The position numbers were made by a program, and so were the translations under genes. From NCBI RefSeq assembly GCF_001927245.1, contig NZ_MJUX01000003.1, positions 124,001 through 188,000 of the forward strand: a DNA stretch of 64,000 nucleotides, written 5' to 3'. Shown here in pieces: positions 12,577 through 21,045 of the stretch. The DNA is from Acuticoccus yangtzensis (GTDB taxonomy: Bacteria; Pseudomonadota; Alphaproteobacteria; Rhizobiales; Amorphaceae). Under the pieces are notes generated by a model that was not told where the DNA came from, made no database searches, and saw only the letters and a program-made list of their open reading frames with translations. How positions within the stretch are numbered: the stretch's first letter is position 1; the number at the start of each line of letters is the position of its first letter.

Positions 12577-13446
12577 ATGCTGTGGAACAAAAAGCGTACT
12601 CGTCGCCGTCGACGTTCCAAGAAGTCAGGTCTTCTGAAGACCGCCGGTGTGGTGGTGCTGACCCATATCGCGGCGGTGACGCCCTCGCCCTTGGGCTGGC
12701 TGACAGCGGCCCAATGGACACCGGAGTGGACCCCTGAGTGGGCGGCGGCGCTTCCCGCGCTGAGCCGCGCCGGGCCGTCGTCTCGCCCGGCCGCACGGGC
12801 CTCCGGCGCGCCTGTGCGAACGGCGGCCGCCACCCGCACCGTTCCTCGCAACGTGCCTCGGCCGAAGCCGTGGGGCGGGCTCCTCGGCGCGCCCATCGGC
12901 GGCGGCGTGCGTGCTTCGGGGCGGGCGGAGTGCCTCACCGGCGCCGCCGCGACGGCGAAGGCCCAGCAGGCCGGCCGCCGGCCCTTGCGCGAGAGGTTCC
13001 GCTACGAGGAGGCCGACCTCAGCCCCTTCCTCGCCGCAAATCCGCGCCTTCTTGCGATGGTGACGGGGCTCACCTTCAAGGTGACGGCGCTGGAGCACCG
13101 CGTCGGCCGGTTCGAGGCGGACATCCTGGCGGCCACCCGCATGGGGCCGCTGGTGATCGAGAACCAATTCGGGTCCAGCGACCACGACCACCTCGGCAAG
13201 CTCTTGACCTACATGGCCGGGACGGGGGCGCGTGACGGCATATGGGTGGCCGAGCGCTTCCGGCCGGAGCATCTGGCGGCGCTGAGGGCGTTGGAGCATT
13301 TCCGCATCCACGCGGTGGCCCTCTCTTATGTGAAGGGGGCGCGGCGCGGGCCTGTGGTGGTCGCGCGATCGGCCTACAGCCCCGGCGGGCGGCCTGCGTG
13401 CCGGGCGGCGCGCATCGGCGCAGGCGGCGGTCTTGCGCTGCGTTAG
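12577..13446 (+). CDS. Protein with PD-(D/E)XK nuclease-like domain (DUF4268 N-terminal type)
   Basis: 289 residues in two unlike parts. Residues 1-145 begin with an Arg/Lys cluster (KKRTRRRRRSKK), a hydrophobic stretch, a WTPEWTPEW repeat and Ala/Arg/Pro-rich low complexity. From about residue 140 a recognisable domain starts: LRERFRYEEADLSPFLAANP, VGRFEADILA, VIENQFG and DHDHLGKLLTYMAG. This matches the nuclease-like region I know from DUF4268 proteins, where Asp in ADILA and Glu in IENQ occupy the catalytic positions and Gln replaces the usual Lys. The DUF4268 C-terminal region is absent. An AGG lies 7 bases before the ATG. The true protein may begin later. Function unknown. Confidence 0.6.
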   Translation: MLWNKKRTRRRRRSKKSGLLKTAGVVVLTHIAAVTPSPLGWLTAAQWTPEWTPEWAAALPALSRAGPSSRPAARASGAPVRTAAATRTVPRNVPRPKPWGGLLGAPIGGGVRASGRAECLTGAAATAKAQQAGRRPLRERFRYEEADLSPFLAANPRLLAMVTGLTFKVTALEHRVGRFEADILAATRMGPLVIENQFGSSDHDHLGKLLTYMAGTGARDGIWVAERFRPEHLAALRALEHFRIHAVALSYVKGARRGPVVVARSAYSPGGRPACRAARIGAGGGLALR

Positions 13447-13602
13447 AGCCGGCCGGTCCGGCGCGCGCGCCGCTGCACCGTTACCGCGCAGCCACGCTTA
13501 GTGCAGCCTAAAGTGAAGGCAAGTGCTTTTTATGGCTCCATGGTTGACGCCAGATGATTTGCAGCGGATGAAGCCCGTCCCTGAACGTGTTGGGTAAGCG
13601 CC

Positions 13603-15000
13603 ATGACTGAGACACCGCTTCGCCACAGCGCGCCGGGCTGGTCCCCGTCCAGCTGGCGCTTTAAACCTGCGGCTCAAATTCCCGAATATCCTGACCAGGC
13701 GGCCCTCGAGGCTGTCGAAAAGCGCCTTGCTTCCTACCCGCCGCTGGTGTTTGCAGGTGAGGCACGCGCGCTCAAAGCCGAGCTGGCCGAGATCTGCGAA
13801 GGCCGTGGTTTCCTGCTCCAGGGTGGTGACTGCGCGGAGGCCTTTGCCGAGCACCATCCGGACCTCATCCGCGACTTCTTCCGCGTCTTCCTGCAGATGG
13901 CCGTGGTGCTGACCTACGGGTCGGCCTCGTCCGTGACCAAGGTCGGGCGCATCGCCGGCCAGTTCGCCAAGCCGCGCTCCTCGCCGATGGAGAAGCGCGA
14001 CGGGATCGAGCTGCCCTCCTACAAGGGCGACATCGTCAACGACATCGCCTTCACCGAGGAGGGGCGCATCCCCGATCCGCGCCGGATGGAGGACGCCTAC
14101 CGCCAGTCCGCGGCGACCTTGAACCTCCTGCGCGCCTTCGCCCAGGGCGGCTATGCCAACCTCGACAACGTGCATTCGTGGATGCTCGGATTTGTGGAGG
14201 ACTCGCCGCAGGGCCATCGATACCGACAGCTCGCTGACCGTATCACCGAATCGCTGGAGTTCATGCGCGCGTGCGGCGTGTCGCCGGTCTCCGTCCCGCA
14301 GCTTCAGACCACCGAGCTCTACACCTCCCACGAGGCGCTTCTGCTCGGCTACGAGCAGGCCTTCACGCGCGTCGATTCCATCACCGGCGACTACTACTCG
14401 ACGTCGGGTCACATGATCTGGATCGGCGATCGGACGCGCCAGCCGGACCACGCCCACATCGAGTTCTGCCGCGGCGTGCAGAACCCGCTGGGGCTGAAGT
14501 GCGGCCCGTCGCTGACGCCCGACGGCCTGTTGGAGCTGATCGACATCCTGAACCCGAAGAACGAGCCGGGGCGGCTGACGCTGATCTGCCGGTTCGGCGC
14601 GGACAAGGTGATGGACCACCTGCCGCAGCTGATCCGTGCGGTGGAGCGCGAGGGGCGCAAGGTGGTGTGGTCGTGCGATCCGATGCACGGCAACACGATC
14701 ACCGCGGCCGGGTTCAAGACGCGTCCGTTCGACCGGGTGCTGAAGGAGGTGCAGGCCTTCTTCGCGGTGCACCGGGCCGAGGGGACGCACGCCGGCGGCA
14801 TCCACGTGGAGATGACCGGCAAGAACGTGACCGAGTGCACCGGCGGTGCGCGCGCGGTGACGGAGGACACGCTGTCGGCGCGCTACCACACGCACTGCGA
14901 CCCGCGCCTCAACGCCGAGCAGGCGATCGAGCTCTCCTTCCTGATGGCGGAAAACCTTCAGGCCGAGAAGCGCGACCGCGGCGCCCGCAAGGCCGCCTGA
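13603..15000 (+). CDS. aroG: Class II DAHP synthase
   Basis: 3-deoxy-D-arabino-heptulosonate-7-phosphate synthase, which condenses erythrose 4-phosphate and phosphoenolpyruvate in the first step of the shikimate pathway. The 465 residues are of the plant/Mycobacterium class II type, with [11 protein letters not shown] and its metal-ligand Cys, [32 protein letters not shown], and near the end [11 protein letters not shown] and [18 protein letters not shown]. No regulatory ACT domain is visible. It is monocistronic with its own terminator. Confidence 0.96.
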   Translation: MTETPLRHSAPGWSPSSWRFKPAAQIPEYPDQAALEAVEKRLASYPPLVFAGEARALKAELAEICEGRGFLLQGGDCAEAFAEHHPDLIRDFFRVFLQMAVVLTYGSASSVTKVGRIAGQFAKPRSSPMEKRDGIELPSYKGDIVNDIAFTEEGRIPDPRRMEDAYRQSAATLNLLRAFAQGGYANLDNVHSWMLGFVEDSPQGHRYRQLADRITESLEFMRACGVSPVSVPQLQTTELYTSHEALLLGYEQAFTRVDSITGDYYSTSGHMIWIGDRTRQPDHAHIEFCRGVQNPLGLKCGPSLTPDGLLELIDILNPKNEPGRLTLICRFGADKVMDHLPQLIRAVEREGRKVVWSCDPMHGNTITAAGFKTRPFDRVLKEVQAFFAVHRAEGTHAGGIHVEMTGKNVTECTGGARAVTEDTLSARYHTHCDPRLNAEQAIELSFLMAENLQAEKRDRGARKAA

Positions 15001-15016
15001 GCCGCCTTGCGTCCGG

Positions 15017-15410
15017 GCCGATCCGCGCGCAAGCGTCGGGGCGGCAGAGGCATAAGGAGGCGGCTGGCTTGGTCCGGCCGCCGCGACGATCGAAAGCCCG
15101 GTGCACTGCGCCGGGCTTTTTCTTATGAGGCGTGATGCGCCCGGCGATCGGCCGACCCGCGCGGGAGCGTCGGGATCGGCGAGCCAGGCGGAGACAGTCG
15201 GAACGATCCAGACCGCCGCGACAAACGGAACCCCGGTGCGCTGCGCCGCGCTTTCCGCGGCCCGTGGCGCCTGGCGTTTGGGCGGACCCGCGCGGGGGTG
15301 TCGGAATGGGTGAGCCATGCGGACGCAGTCGGAACGGGCCGGACCGCCGCGACAAGCGGAAGCCCGGTGCACTGCGCCGCGCATTTTCGTGGGCGGTTCA
15401 GTCGGGGAAT
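15017..15410. repeat. Three degenerate tandem repeats of about 131-135 bp
   Basis: The region between aroG and the CXXXCW gene (397 bases without a gene) consists of three imperfect head-to-tail copies starting near 15017, 15151 and 15282. Shared landmarks in each copy, in order, are GCCGAYCCGCGCG, a GTCGG block, CCGCCGCGAC and CCCGGTGCRCTGCGCCG. The first landmark repeats at intervals of 134 and 131, the third at 135 and 131. Copy 1 contains the working aroG terminator; in copies 2 and 3 the hairpin arms are mismatched and the T-run is shortened. The last copy runs to the 3' end of the next gene. Confidence 0.85.
15094..15122 (+). terminator. Rho-independent terminator of aroG
   Basis: AAGCCCGG and CCGGGCTT flank a 9-base loop and are followed by TTTTTC. 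This is the intact copy of a structure that recurs in decayed form at 15228-15255 and 15359-15387 within the tandem repeats. Confidence 0.85.
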
Positions 15411-16186
15411 TGCGGGGTGCGTGGCTCCAGAGAGCGGCCTTCGGCGGCCCAGCCGTCGGTGCCTTGCGGGTACCAGTGGACGTTGGAATAGCCGTAGCCG
15501 AGGGCCCGCTTGGCGGCGTTCCACGACATCCAGCAGTCGGCGAGGCAGTAGAAGACGAGGGGGGCGGCGGTGTCGCCCTCCGCCGCGTCGTCGAGACGGG
15601 CGCGATACCAGGCGTCCATCGCGTCTGTCAGCCTGTCGTAGCCGGTGTTGGGCAACCAGATGCTGCCTGGAATGTCGGACCGGGGCGGCGTGCGCCAGAG
15701 CGTGCCTGCGGGCAGGTTCGCCGGGCGAGGCGGAACGGGCAGCACGTCGATGAAGGTGGCGCCGCTTTCGTAGAGGGAGGCGGCCGTCTCGGTGGTGACC
15801 ACCGTGGCGCCGGTGAGGGTGGCCGGGACCGGGGCGCGGTAGGGTGCGCTACGGAAACCTGCGGGTTCGGCCACCGAGGTCTCGCCGCCGATGGGCGTAT
15901 TGGGGGCGGCTTGGGCCGGCGCTCCGGCGTCGGCCACCACGACCCACGGTTCGGCCTGCAAAGGCGGCACGGTCGTGACGTCCGCGGCTGCGATCGTCAC
16001 GCCCGCGTGTGCGCTTGGCGCGCGAGTCGCCGCGCCGGGTGCGGAAGCGGTGGCCGACGACATGCAGGCGCCGAAGAAGGCGAACGCCACCAGGGCCGTG
16101 AGGTGCGCAACGGCCTGGTGCCGCGTTACCAGGCGTCCGGCCGTGGCACGCCGCGCTGGGCGGGTCGGGGGCGGTCGCCGCTTCAT
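15398..16186 (-). CDS. PQQ-dependent catabolism-associated CXXCW-motif protein (rhodanese-like)
   Basis: 262-residue exported protein. A basic N-terminus and hydrophobic segment (VAHLTALVAFAFFGACMSS) may be a signal peptide or lipoprotein signal with Cys in FGACM. The C-terminal half is rhodanese-like: ESGATFIDVLP, then IPGSIWLPNTGY, then the hallmark FYCLADCWMSWNAAKRAL. Proteins with this motif occur next to PQQ-dependent alcohol dehydrogenases, and their role is uncharacterised; the Cys pair suggests redox or persulfide chemistry in the periplasm. Start is the ATG whose A overlaps the xoxJ TGA, so translation is coupled to xoxJ. Confidence 0.88.
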   Translation of the reverse strand: MKRRPPPTRPARRATAGRLVTRHQAVAHLTALVAFAFFGACMSSATASAPGAATRAPSAHAGVTIAAADVTTVPPLQAEPWVVVADAGAPAQAAPNTPIGGETSVAEPAGFRSAPYRAPVPATLTGATVVTTETAASLYESGATFIDVLPVPPRPANLPAGTLWRTPPRSDIPGSIWLPNTGYDRLTDAMDAWYRARLDDAAEGDTAAPLVFYCLADCWMSWNAAKRALGYGYSNVHWYPQGTDGWAAEGRSLEPRTPQFPD

Positions 16187-17223
16187 CAGCCGGGCGTCCG
16201 CGTGATCGGCTGGTCCGCCTCGTCGATCAGCGGCACGCCATAATCGAGCAGGATGGCGTTGATCGCGTCCTGATTCTCGCGGATCGCGGTGTTGAGGCTG
16301 CGCTTGAACTCCTGGTCCGACGGGCGCACGCCCATCGTGATCCGGTAGGACATGCGCGGCCCGCCGGCCTCGTGGGTGAGGGGGATCACGACGTGGTGCG
16401 GTTCGGCCTTCTGCGCGTACCATCCGGCCATAGGGCCCCAGGCGAGCGCGCCGTCGATCTCGCCGGCTTCGAGATCGGCGAACATGTCCGCGTTCGGATG
16501 TTCGACCCTCGTATCCACCATCAGGTGGTAGGGGCGCGCCTTCCCGATCAGGCCGCGTTTGGCCAGCGTGGTCGCGGGCGGGGTGCCGGCGACGACACCC
16601 AGGCGCGCGTCATCGAGCCGCGGATCGGCAAGGGATGTCACGTCGGCGAGCGGCGAGTCGGCCGGGACGACGAGGGCGTAGGTGGTGCGGAAGTAGGGGT
16701 TGGTGTTCTGGACCAGCTCGTTGCCCTGGGCAAAACCCATGATCACGTCGCACTGGAAGGCGCGCAGGGTGTTGCGCACGAAGCCGACGCCTTGCGGGAA
16801 GAAGGTATAGGTGACCCCTTCGCGCCCGGTCTTTTCGGCGATCAGCTCGGCGATCTTGTTCTCGTAGCCTTCGCCCGCCTCGTTCGACAGGGGCATGTTG
16901 TTGGGGTCGGCACAGACCCTCAGCATGACTGGATCGACCAGTTCGAGGTCGGCGGCGAGGCTTTGATTCTGGGCCGCCGCCGCGCCGGGGTGGCCGATCG
17001 CGCCGAAGCCACATGCGGCGACGGCGATCGCGGCGAGGCGCAGACCGGCGAGCCTCAGCGCGGACCGGCCTGAGGTGCGATGGCCCGTGGCGCTGAGCGA
17101 AACGGCCGCGTGGTCGGCGCCGCCCCGCGCCGAGGCTGAGCGCTCGCCGCAGCGGGAGAGGGCGCGCGAGGGCGCCCCGGTTTCAACCTCCCATGCAGGC
17201 ATCTTCGGCCTCGACGAAGGCAT
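16186..17223 (-). CDS. xoxJ: XoxJ, methanol dehydrogenase-associated periplasmic binding protein
   Basis: Solute-binding-protein-fold component found with XoxF and proposed to help activate or mature the enzyme. The mature part begins after AAAAQNQSLAADLELV and shows LRVCADPNNMPLSNEAGEGYENKIAELIAE, CDVIMGFAQGNELVQNTNPYFRTTYALV and a full type II binding fold. The N-terminus is odd: the only in-frame ATGs (17223, 17202) both lie inside xoxG and put 45-55 Arg/Ser-rich residues before the hydrophobic signal core. A perfect GGAGGT at the end of xoxG has no standard in-frame start codon behind it; only CTG codons occur nearer the signal. The true start is unresolved. Confidence 0.85.
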   Translation of the reverse strand: MPSSRPKMPAWEVETGAPSRALSRCGERSASARGGADHAAVSLSATGHRTSGRSALRLAGLRLAAIAVAACGFGAIGHPGAAAAQNQSLAADLELVDPVMLRVCADPNNMPLSNEAGEGYENKIAELIAEKTGREGVTYTFFPQGVGFVRNTLRAFQCDVIMGFAQGNELVQNTNPYFRTTYALVVPADSPLADVTSLADPRLDDARLGVVAGTPPATTLAKRGLIGKARPYHLMVDTRVEHPNADMFADLEAGEIDGALAWGPMAGWYAQKAEPHHVVIPLTHEAGGPRMSYRITMGVRPSDQEFKRSLNTAIRENQDAINAILLDYGVPLIDEADQPITRTPG

Positions 17224-17707
17224 CGGGCTTGGCGTCCTTTTTGGCGGGACGTCCGCGGGGAAGGTCGCCCTGGGCGCGGGCGCGCAGGTAGATGTAGACG
17301 TCGTCGAGGTAGCACATGACGTTGGGGTTGGTGCCGAAGGCGGGCATGACCTGGTTCGCCTGGCCGGACCCCACGTCCTGCTTGCCGTTCACGACGACCT
17401 CGTAGAACTCGTAATAGTCCATGTTGGCGACGCTTTCGGCGAGGGCCGGAGCGTAGCTCGATCCCATGCCGTCGGGCCCGTGGCAGACGTGGCACTCGGC
17501 GTGGTAACGGCGGAAACCCGAGTAGGTGTACCAGTCGACCGTGCCGTCTTCGGCGATGGTGTAGGTGGGGACGCCGTCCGCGTCGAAATGCTTGCCGTCG
17601 ACATCTTCGGCCGAGGACGGATCGCCGGGGCCGACCGCGTAGGCGGCGGTTGCGGCGGCGGCGGTTGCGGCGATCAGAGCGGCGCCGATCAGATGGCGTC
17701 TGTTCAT
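17183..17707 (-). CDS. xoxG: XoxG, c-type cytochrome electron acceptor of XoxF
   Basis: Periplasmic mono-haem cytochrome c that takes electrons from the lanthanide methanol dehydrogenase. The 174 residues begin with a signal peptide (MNRRHLIGAALIAATAAAA), contain one haem site CHVCH at residues 72-76, and have candidate axial Met residues in GPDGMGSS and NQVMPAFG. The reading frame is open far upstream, but this ATG starts the signal peptide and has AAAGGTG before it. It lies between xoxF and xoxJ, the usual order xoxF-xoxG-xoxJ. Confidence 0.93.
   Translation of the reverse strand: MNRRHLIGAALIAATAAAATAAYAVGPGDPSSAEDVDGKHFDADGVPTYTIAEDGTVDWYTYSGFRRYHAECHVCHGPDGMGSSYAPALAESVANMDYYEFYEVVVNGKQDVGSGQANQVMPAFGTNPNVMCYLDDVYIYLRARAQGDLPRGRPAKKDAKPDAFVEAEDACMGG
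17186..17191 (-). promoter_or_regulatory. Orphan Shine-Dalgarno at xoxG end
   Basis: On the minus strand the xoxG coding region ends GGAGGT-TGA, a perfect ribosome-binding site placed where a xoxJ start would be expected a few bases later. No ATG, GTG or TTG in the xoxJ frame follows before the signal-peptide core, which makes this site useful for deciding the real start. Confidence 0.4.
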
Positions 17708-17740
17708 AGGTTGCACCTTTGAAGGATACTGTGCGCTGCA

Positions 17741-17769
17741 AAAGGGTGGCCGCGAGAGCGCCACCCTTT
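17741..17769 (-). terminator. Stem-loop with T-run between xoxF and xoxG
   Basis: Read on the minus strand, AAAGGGTGGC pairs with GCCACCCTTT (10 bp) and is followed by TTTG. It lies about 60 bases after the xoxF stop and 34 bases before xoxG, so it can act as a partial terminator or 3' stabiliser that sets xoxF mRNA above xoxG mRNA. Confidence 0.75.
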
Positions 17770-17794
17770 CTGGTGCATCGTCATCGATGGGGAG

Positions 17795-17821
17795 CCGCCG
17801 GCGCGGGTCAGGCGCCGGCGG
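17795..17821 (-). other. GC-rich stem-loop just after xoxF
   Basis: A perfect 10-bp stem (CCGCCGGCGC with GCGCCGGCGG, 7-base loop) 12 bases after the xoxF stop on the minus strand. No T-run follows; it may protect the xoxF 3' end from exonucleases, in tandem with the terminator-like hairpin downstream. Confidence 0.65.
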
Positions 17822-17832
17822 AGAGGTCCCGT

Positions 17833-19674
17833 TTACTGGGTGGCGCTGTCCGGCAGGGTGAAGACGGTCAGCTGGCCACCGAGGTCGGTGTAGGCCTTCA
17901 GGCCCGCATAGCCGCCCACGGCGCCGAGGCCGGCGTTCGGGTCCGTGAGGCCCGCGGCGAGACCGATGCCGGCCCAACCGCCGATGCCCGACAGCACGCC
18001 GACATATTGCTTGCCGCCCTGCTCGTAGGTCATCACGTTGCCGATGATGCCGGACGGGGTCTTGAACTTGTAGAGTTCGTCCCCGTTCTCCATGTCCACC
18101 GCCTTCAGATACCCTTCCAGGGTGCCGTAGAAGACGATGTCGCCGGCGGTGGCGAGAGCGCCCGACCAGACCGAGAACTGCTCGGGGATCGACCAGACGA
18201 TCTCACCCTTCGCCGCGTCCCAGGCGATGAAGTTGCCCATGCCGCCGTGGCTTTCCGGCGCGGGGTACATCGACAGCGTGGCGCCGACATAGGGCTGGCC
18301 GGCGGTGTAGGACACGCGGAAGGGCTCGTAGTCCATGCAGACGTGGTTGGTCGGAATGTAGAAGAGACCGGTCTTCGGCGAGTAGGCCGAGGGCTGCTGG
18401 TCCTTCGTGCCGAGCGCGGCGGGGCAGATGCCGGTGGTGTTGACGTCTTCGCCGTTCTGCTCGGTGGAATATTCCGAGACGACCTGCGGGCGGCCATACT
18501 GGTCGCTGTTGGGGTCCATCTCCACGTGCGTCGCCCAGTTCACCGCGGGATCGAACTTCTCGGCCACCAGCAGCTCGCCCGTTTCGCGATTGAGCGTGTA
18601 GTTGAAGCCGTTGCGGTCCGGGTGAACGAGGGCGGGGACGGTCTCACCGTCGATGTCGAGATCGGCGAGCATCATTTCGTTGACGCCGTCGAAGTCCCAC
18701 TCGTCGTGCGGGGTCATCTGGTAGACCCACTTCGCCATGCCGGTGTCCGGATTGCGGGCGAAGATGGTCATCGACCAGCGGTTGTCGCCGGGGCGCTGGG
18801 ACGGGTTCCAGGTCGACGGGTTACCGGTGCCGTAATAGATGAGGTCGAGCTTGGGATCGTAGGAGTACCAGCCCCAGGTGGTGCCGCCGCCGATCTTCCA
18901 CTGGTCGCCTTCCCAGGTCGCGGTGCCGGAATCCTTGCCCACGGGCTTGCCGAGGTGGGTGGTGTTTTCCGGATCCATCAGGGTCTGATCGTCAGGCCCG
19001 GTGGAGAAGCCGCGCCAGACCTGGCTGCCGTCGGCGAGGCTGTAGGCGGTGATGTGGCCTTGGACGCCGTACTCGCCGCCGGAGATGCCGGTGATCACCT
19101 TGTCCTTGACGATCATCGGCGCCATCGTCGCCGTCTCGCCCTTGGACGGGTCGCCGTTCTGGACTTCCCAGATCACCGAACCGTCGTCGGCATTGAGGGC
19201 GACGAGGGTGGTGTCGGCCTGCTGCAGCAGGATCATCGCCGGATGGCCGTCGGTCGCCGGCGCATAGGACACGCCGCGATAGACGGTGTCGCAGCACATC
19301 ACGCCGATGACGTTGGAGTCCTGCTTCGGCTCGTACTTCCACTTGATCTTGTTGTCGTCGGACAGGTCGACGGCAAAGACGTTGTTCGGGAAGGGGGTGG
19401 CGAAATACATCATGTCGCCGATGACGATGGGCGAGCCTTCGTGGCCGCGCAGGACGCCGGTCGACATCGTCCATGCGACCTGGAGCTGGCCGACATTGTC
19501 CTTATTGATCTGGTCGAGTTCCGAGTAGCGCCAGTTGGCGTAGTTGCCGGTGGGCATCACCCAGTCGGCCGGGTTCGCCTCCATCTCGGTCAATTTTTCG
19601 TTGGCGAGAGCCGCCGTGGACGCCACTGCCAGTGCGATCACACTGCACGCCGATTTCAAGATCAGCCGCTTCAT
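17833..19674 (-). CDS. xoxF: Lanthanide-dependent PQQ methanol dehydrogenase XoxF
   Basis: Periplasmic quinoprotein that oxidises methanol to formaldehyde with PQQ and a light lanthanide. The 613 residues begin with a signal peptide ending near STAALA. An eight-bladed propeller enzyme is indicated by repeated W-motifs, the vicinal disulfide Cys127-Cys128 (GVMCCDTV), the metal ligands Glu201 (GGEYG) and Asn285 (GTGNPSTWN), the catalytic Asp327 and, decisively, Asp329 in [12 protein letters not shown]. The second Asp of this DXD marks lanthanide enzymes; calcium MxaF has Ala there. No mxaI is nearby. Sequence style fits the XoxF5 type. A strong ribosome-binding site (GGGAGATAAGG) precedes the ATG. 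Confidence 0.97.
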   Translation of the reverse strand: MKRLILKSACSVIALAVASTAALANEKLTEMEANPADWVMPTGNYANWRYSELDQINKDNVGQLQVAWTMSTGVLRGHEGSPIVIGDMMYFATPFPNNVFAVDLSDDNKIKWKYEPKQDSNVIGVMCCDTVYRGVSYAPATDGHPAMILLQQADTTLVALNADDGSVIWEVQNGDPSKGETATMAPMIVKDKVITGISGGEYGVQGHITAYSLADGSQVWRGFSTGPDDQTLMDPENTTHLGKPVGKDSGTATWEGDQWKIGGGTTWGWYSYDPKLDLIYYGTGNPSTWNPSQRPGDNRWSMTIFARNPDTGMAKWVYQMTPHDEWDFDGVNEMMLADLDIDGETVPALVHPDRNGFNYTLNRETGELLVAEKFDPAVNWATHVEMDPNSDQYGRPQVVSEYSTEQNGEDVNTTGICPAALGTKDQQPSAYSPKTGLFYIPTNHVCMDYEPFRVSYTAGQPYVGATLSMYPAPESHGGMGNFIAWDAAKGEIVWSIPEQFSVWSGALATAGDIVFYGTLEGYLKAVDMENGDELYKFKTPSGIIGNVMTYEQGGKQYVGVLSGIGGWAGIGLAAGLTDPNAGLGAVGGYAGLKAYTDLGGQLTVFTLPDSATQ

Positions 19675-20044
19675 CCTTATCTCCCTAGCGATCTGTCCGT
19701 GGGTGAGCCCCCGCGGTTAGAGGACTCACTCCACCATGATCGCCGCGAAGAATGCAATGGCGACTGAAGTCGGGGAAACCTTCACACGCATACGACCAAA
19801 GTCGAAATGCTGTATTCCGGGGTGATTATTAGGTTAGCAACGGAGATTTTGCGCTTTGACTTTGTGCACATTGGTGCATGTCCAGCGCCGCCGCGGACGT
19901 CGTCCTCATCCGAAAGAGGGCGAGGCAGGACAAGGTCTTGAAAATTATTGCGACCAAAGGCGTAGATGAAACAATCCGCCGCAAGCATGCGCCCTTCGTC
20001 GCGGTTGCGCGGCGGAGGCGAACCAGCAACGGGCAGCAGGTGCG
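19675..20044. promoter_or_regulatory. Divergent promoter region of xoxF and the metallohydrolase operon
   Basis: 370 bases without a convincing gene, less GC-rich than the surroundings. It must hold the xoxF promoter (minus strand) and that of the plus-strand operon. I see a 9-base direct repeat CGACCAAAG at 19793-19801 and 19951-19959, and a TGTGCACA palindrome near 19862. No clear -35/-10 pair can be called by eye. A possible 68-codon frame at 19782-19988 (minus) lacks protein character. Confidence 0.55.
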
Positions 20045-21001
20045 ATGATGGGACCGGCCCGCCGCGTCACCGTGGCGCACCTTTGGGTTGCTGCGATGGT
20101 GCTGGTGACGCCCGTCTCGGCCGGCGCCCTTCACGTTGAGGAGGTTGCGCCGGGGGTCTTCGTCCATGTGGGGCAGGTCGCGCTGGCGGCGGCGGACAAC
20201 GGCGGCGACATCGCCAACCTCGGCTTCATCGTCGGGGAGGAGGCGGTCGCGGTGGTCGACACTGGAAGTACGCCGGCGATCGGGAAGGACCTTCGCGCGG
20301 CGATCGAGGCCGTGACGGACCGTCCGGTGCGCTACGTCATCAACACGCACATGCATCCGGACCATGTGCTCGGCAATGCGGCCTTTCGGGGCACCGGGCC
20401 GGGCGGGGGCGATCCATTTGTGGTCGCCCACCACAAACTGGCGCGGGCGCTCGCCGGGAGGGCTGCGCATTATGTCGCATCGACCGACGCGGCGCTCGGG
20501 CCGGGGCACGTGACGGCGGGCGATGTCGTGTTGCCGGACGAGGAGGTCGAGGATGTGCGCCGGCTCGATCTGGGCAATCGAACCATCGTGTTGAAGGCCT
20601 GGCCGACGGCCCATTCGGACAACGACCTCACCGTTTTCGATCCGGCGACGGGAACCCTCTTTGCAGGCGACCTCCTTTTCATGCATCATCTTCCGGTTGT
20701 GGACGGGAGCATCGCCGGTTGGCTCGGCCTCACGCTGGAGGCGGCCGCCAGCGATGGGGCTCCGGTGCGCCGCGTCGTACCGGGACACGGCCCGGCGATC
20801 GGCCACCTGCCGCAGGACGAGGACGTGCAGCGGGACTATCTGGCCGCAGTCGCGCAGGAGGTGCGTGCGGCGATCGCGGACGGTGTGCCGCTGGGGCGGA
20901 TGGTGAGGGACGCGCGCATTCCATCCGGCCGCTGGGCGCTGGCGGAGGACTTTCACAGGCGCAACCTGACGGCGGCCTTCGCGGAGCTTGAATGGGAATA
21001 G
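20045..21001 (+). CDS. Quinoprotein relay system zinc metallohydrolase (MBL fold)
   Basis: 318-residue exported metallo-beta-lactamase-fold protein. A signal peptide (VAAMVLVTPVSAGA) is followed by NTHMHPDHVLGN with the HXHXDH zinc ligands, a further ligand His in PTAHSDND, the bridging Asp in LFAGDLLF and His in VPGHGP. The C-terminal SGRWALAEDFHRRNLTAAFAELEWE is a block I associate with the metallohydrolases encoded beside quinoprotein dehydrogenases. Substrate is unknown; the neighbouring SoxYZ-like carrier suggests a thioester or sulfur-linked substrate, by analogy with SoxH beside SoxYZ. It starts the plus-strand operon divergent from xoxF. Confidence 0.88.
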   Translation: MMGPARRVTVAHLWVAAMVLVTPVSAGALHVEEVAPGVFVHVGQVALAAADNGGDIANLGFIVGEEAVAVVDTGSTPAIGKDLRAAIEAVTDRPVRYVINTHMHPDHVLGNAAFRGTGPGGGDPFVVAHHKLARALAGRAAHYVASTDAALGPGHVTAGDVVLPDEEVEDVRRLDLGNRTIVLKAWPTAHSDNDLTVFDPATGTLFAGDLLFMHHLPVVDGSIAGWLGLTLEAAASDGAPVRRVVPGHGPAIGHLPQDEDVQRDYLAAVAQEVRAAIADGVPLGRMVRDARIPSGRWALAEDFHRRNLTAAFAELEWE

Positions 21002-21045
21002 GCCCCGCCCGGAGCGGTGGCCGTAGAACAGGGGGGGGGCGACCT

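Noticed and set aside
17833-19674. Calcium-type methanol dehydrogenase MxaF
   Set aside because: Asp329 two residues after the catalytic Asp327 is the lanthanide-enzyme marker, and there is no small-subunit gene mxaI.
17719-19767. 682-codon open frame opposite xoxF
   Set aside because: High GC content suppresses stops in antisense frames; the translation is His/Gly/Val-rich without any domain, while the other strand is a complete XoxF with all active-site residues.
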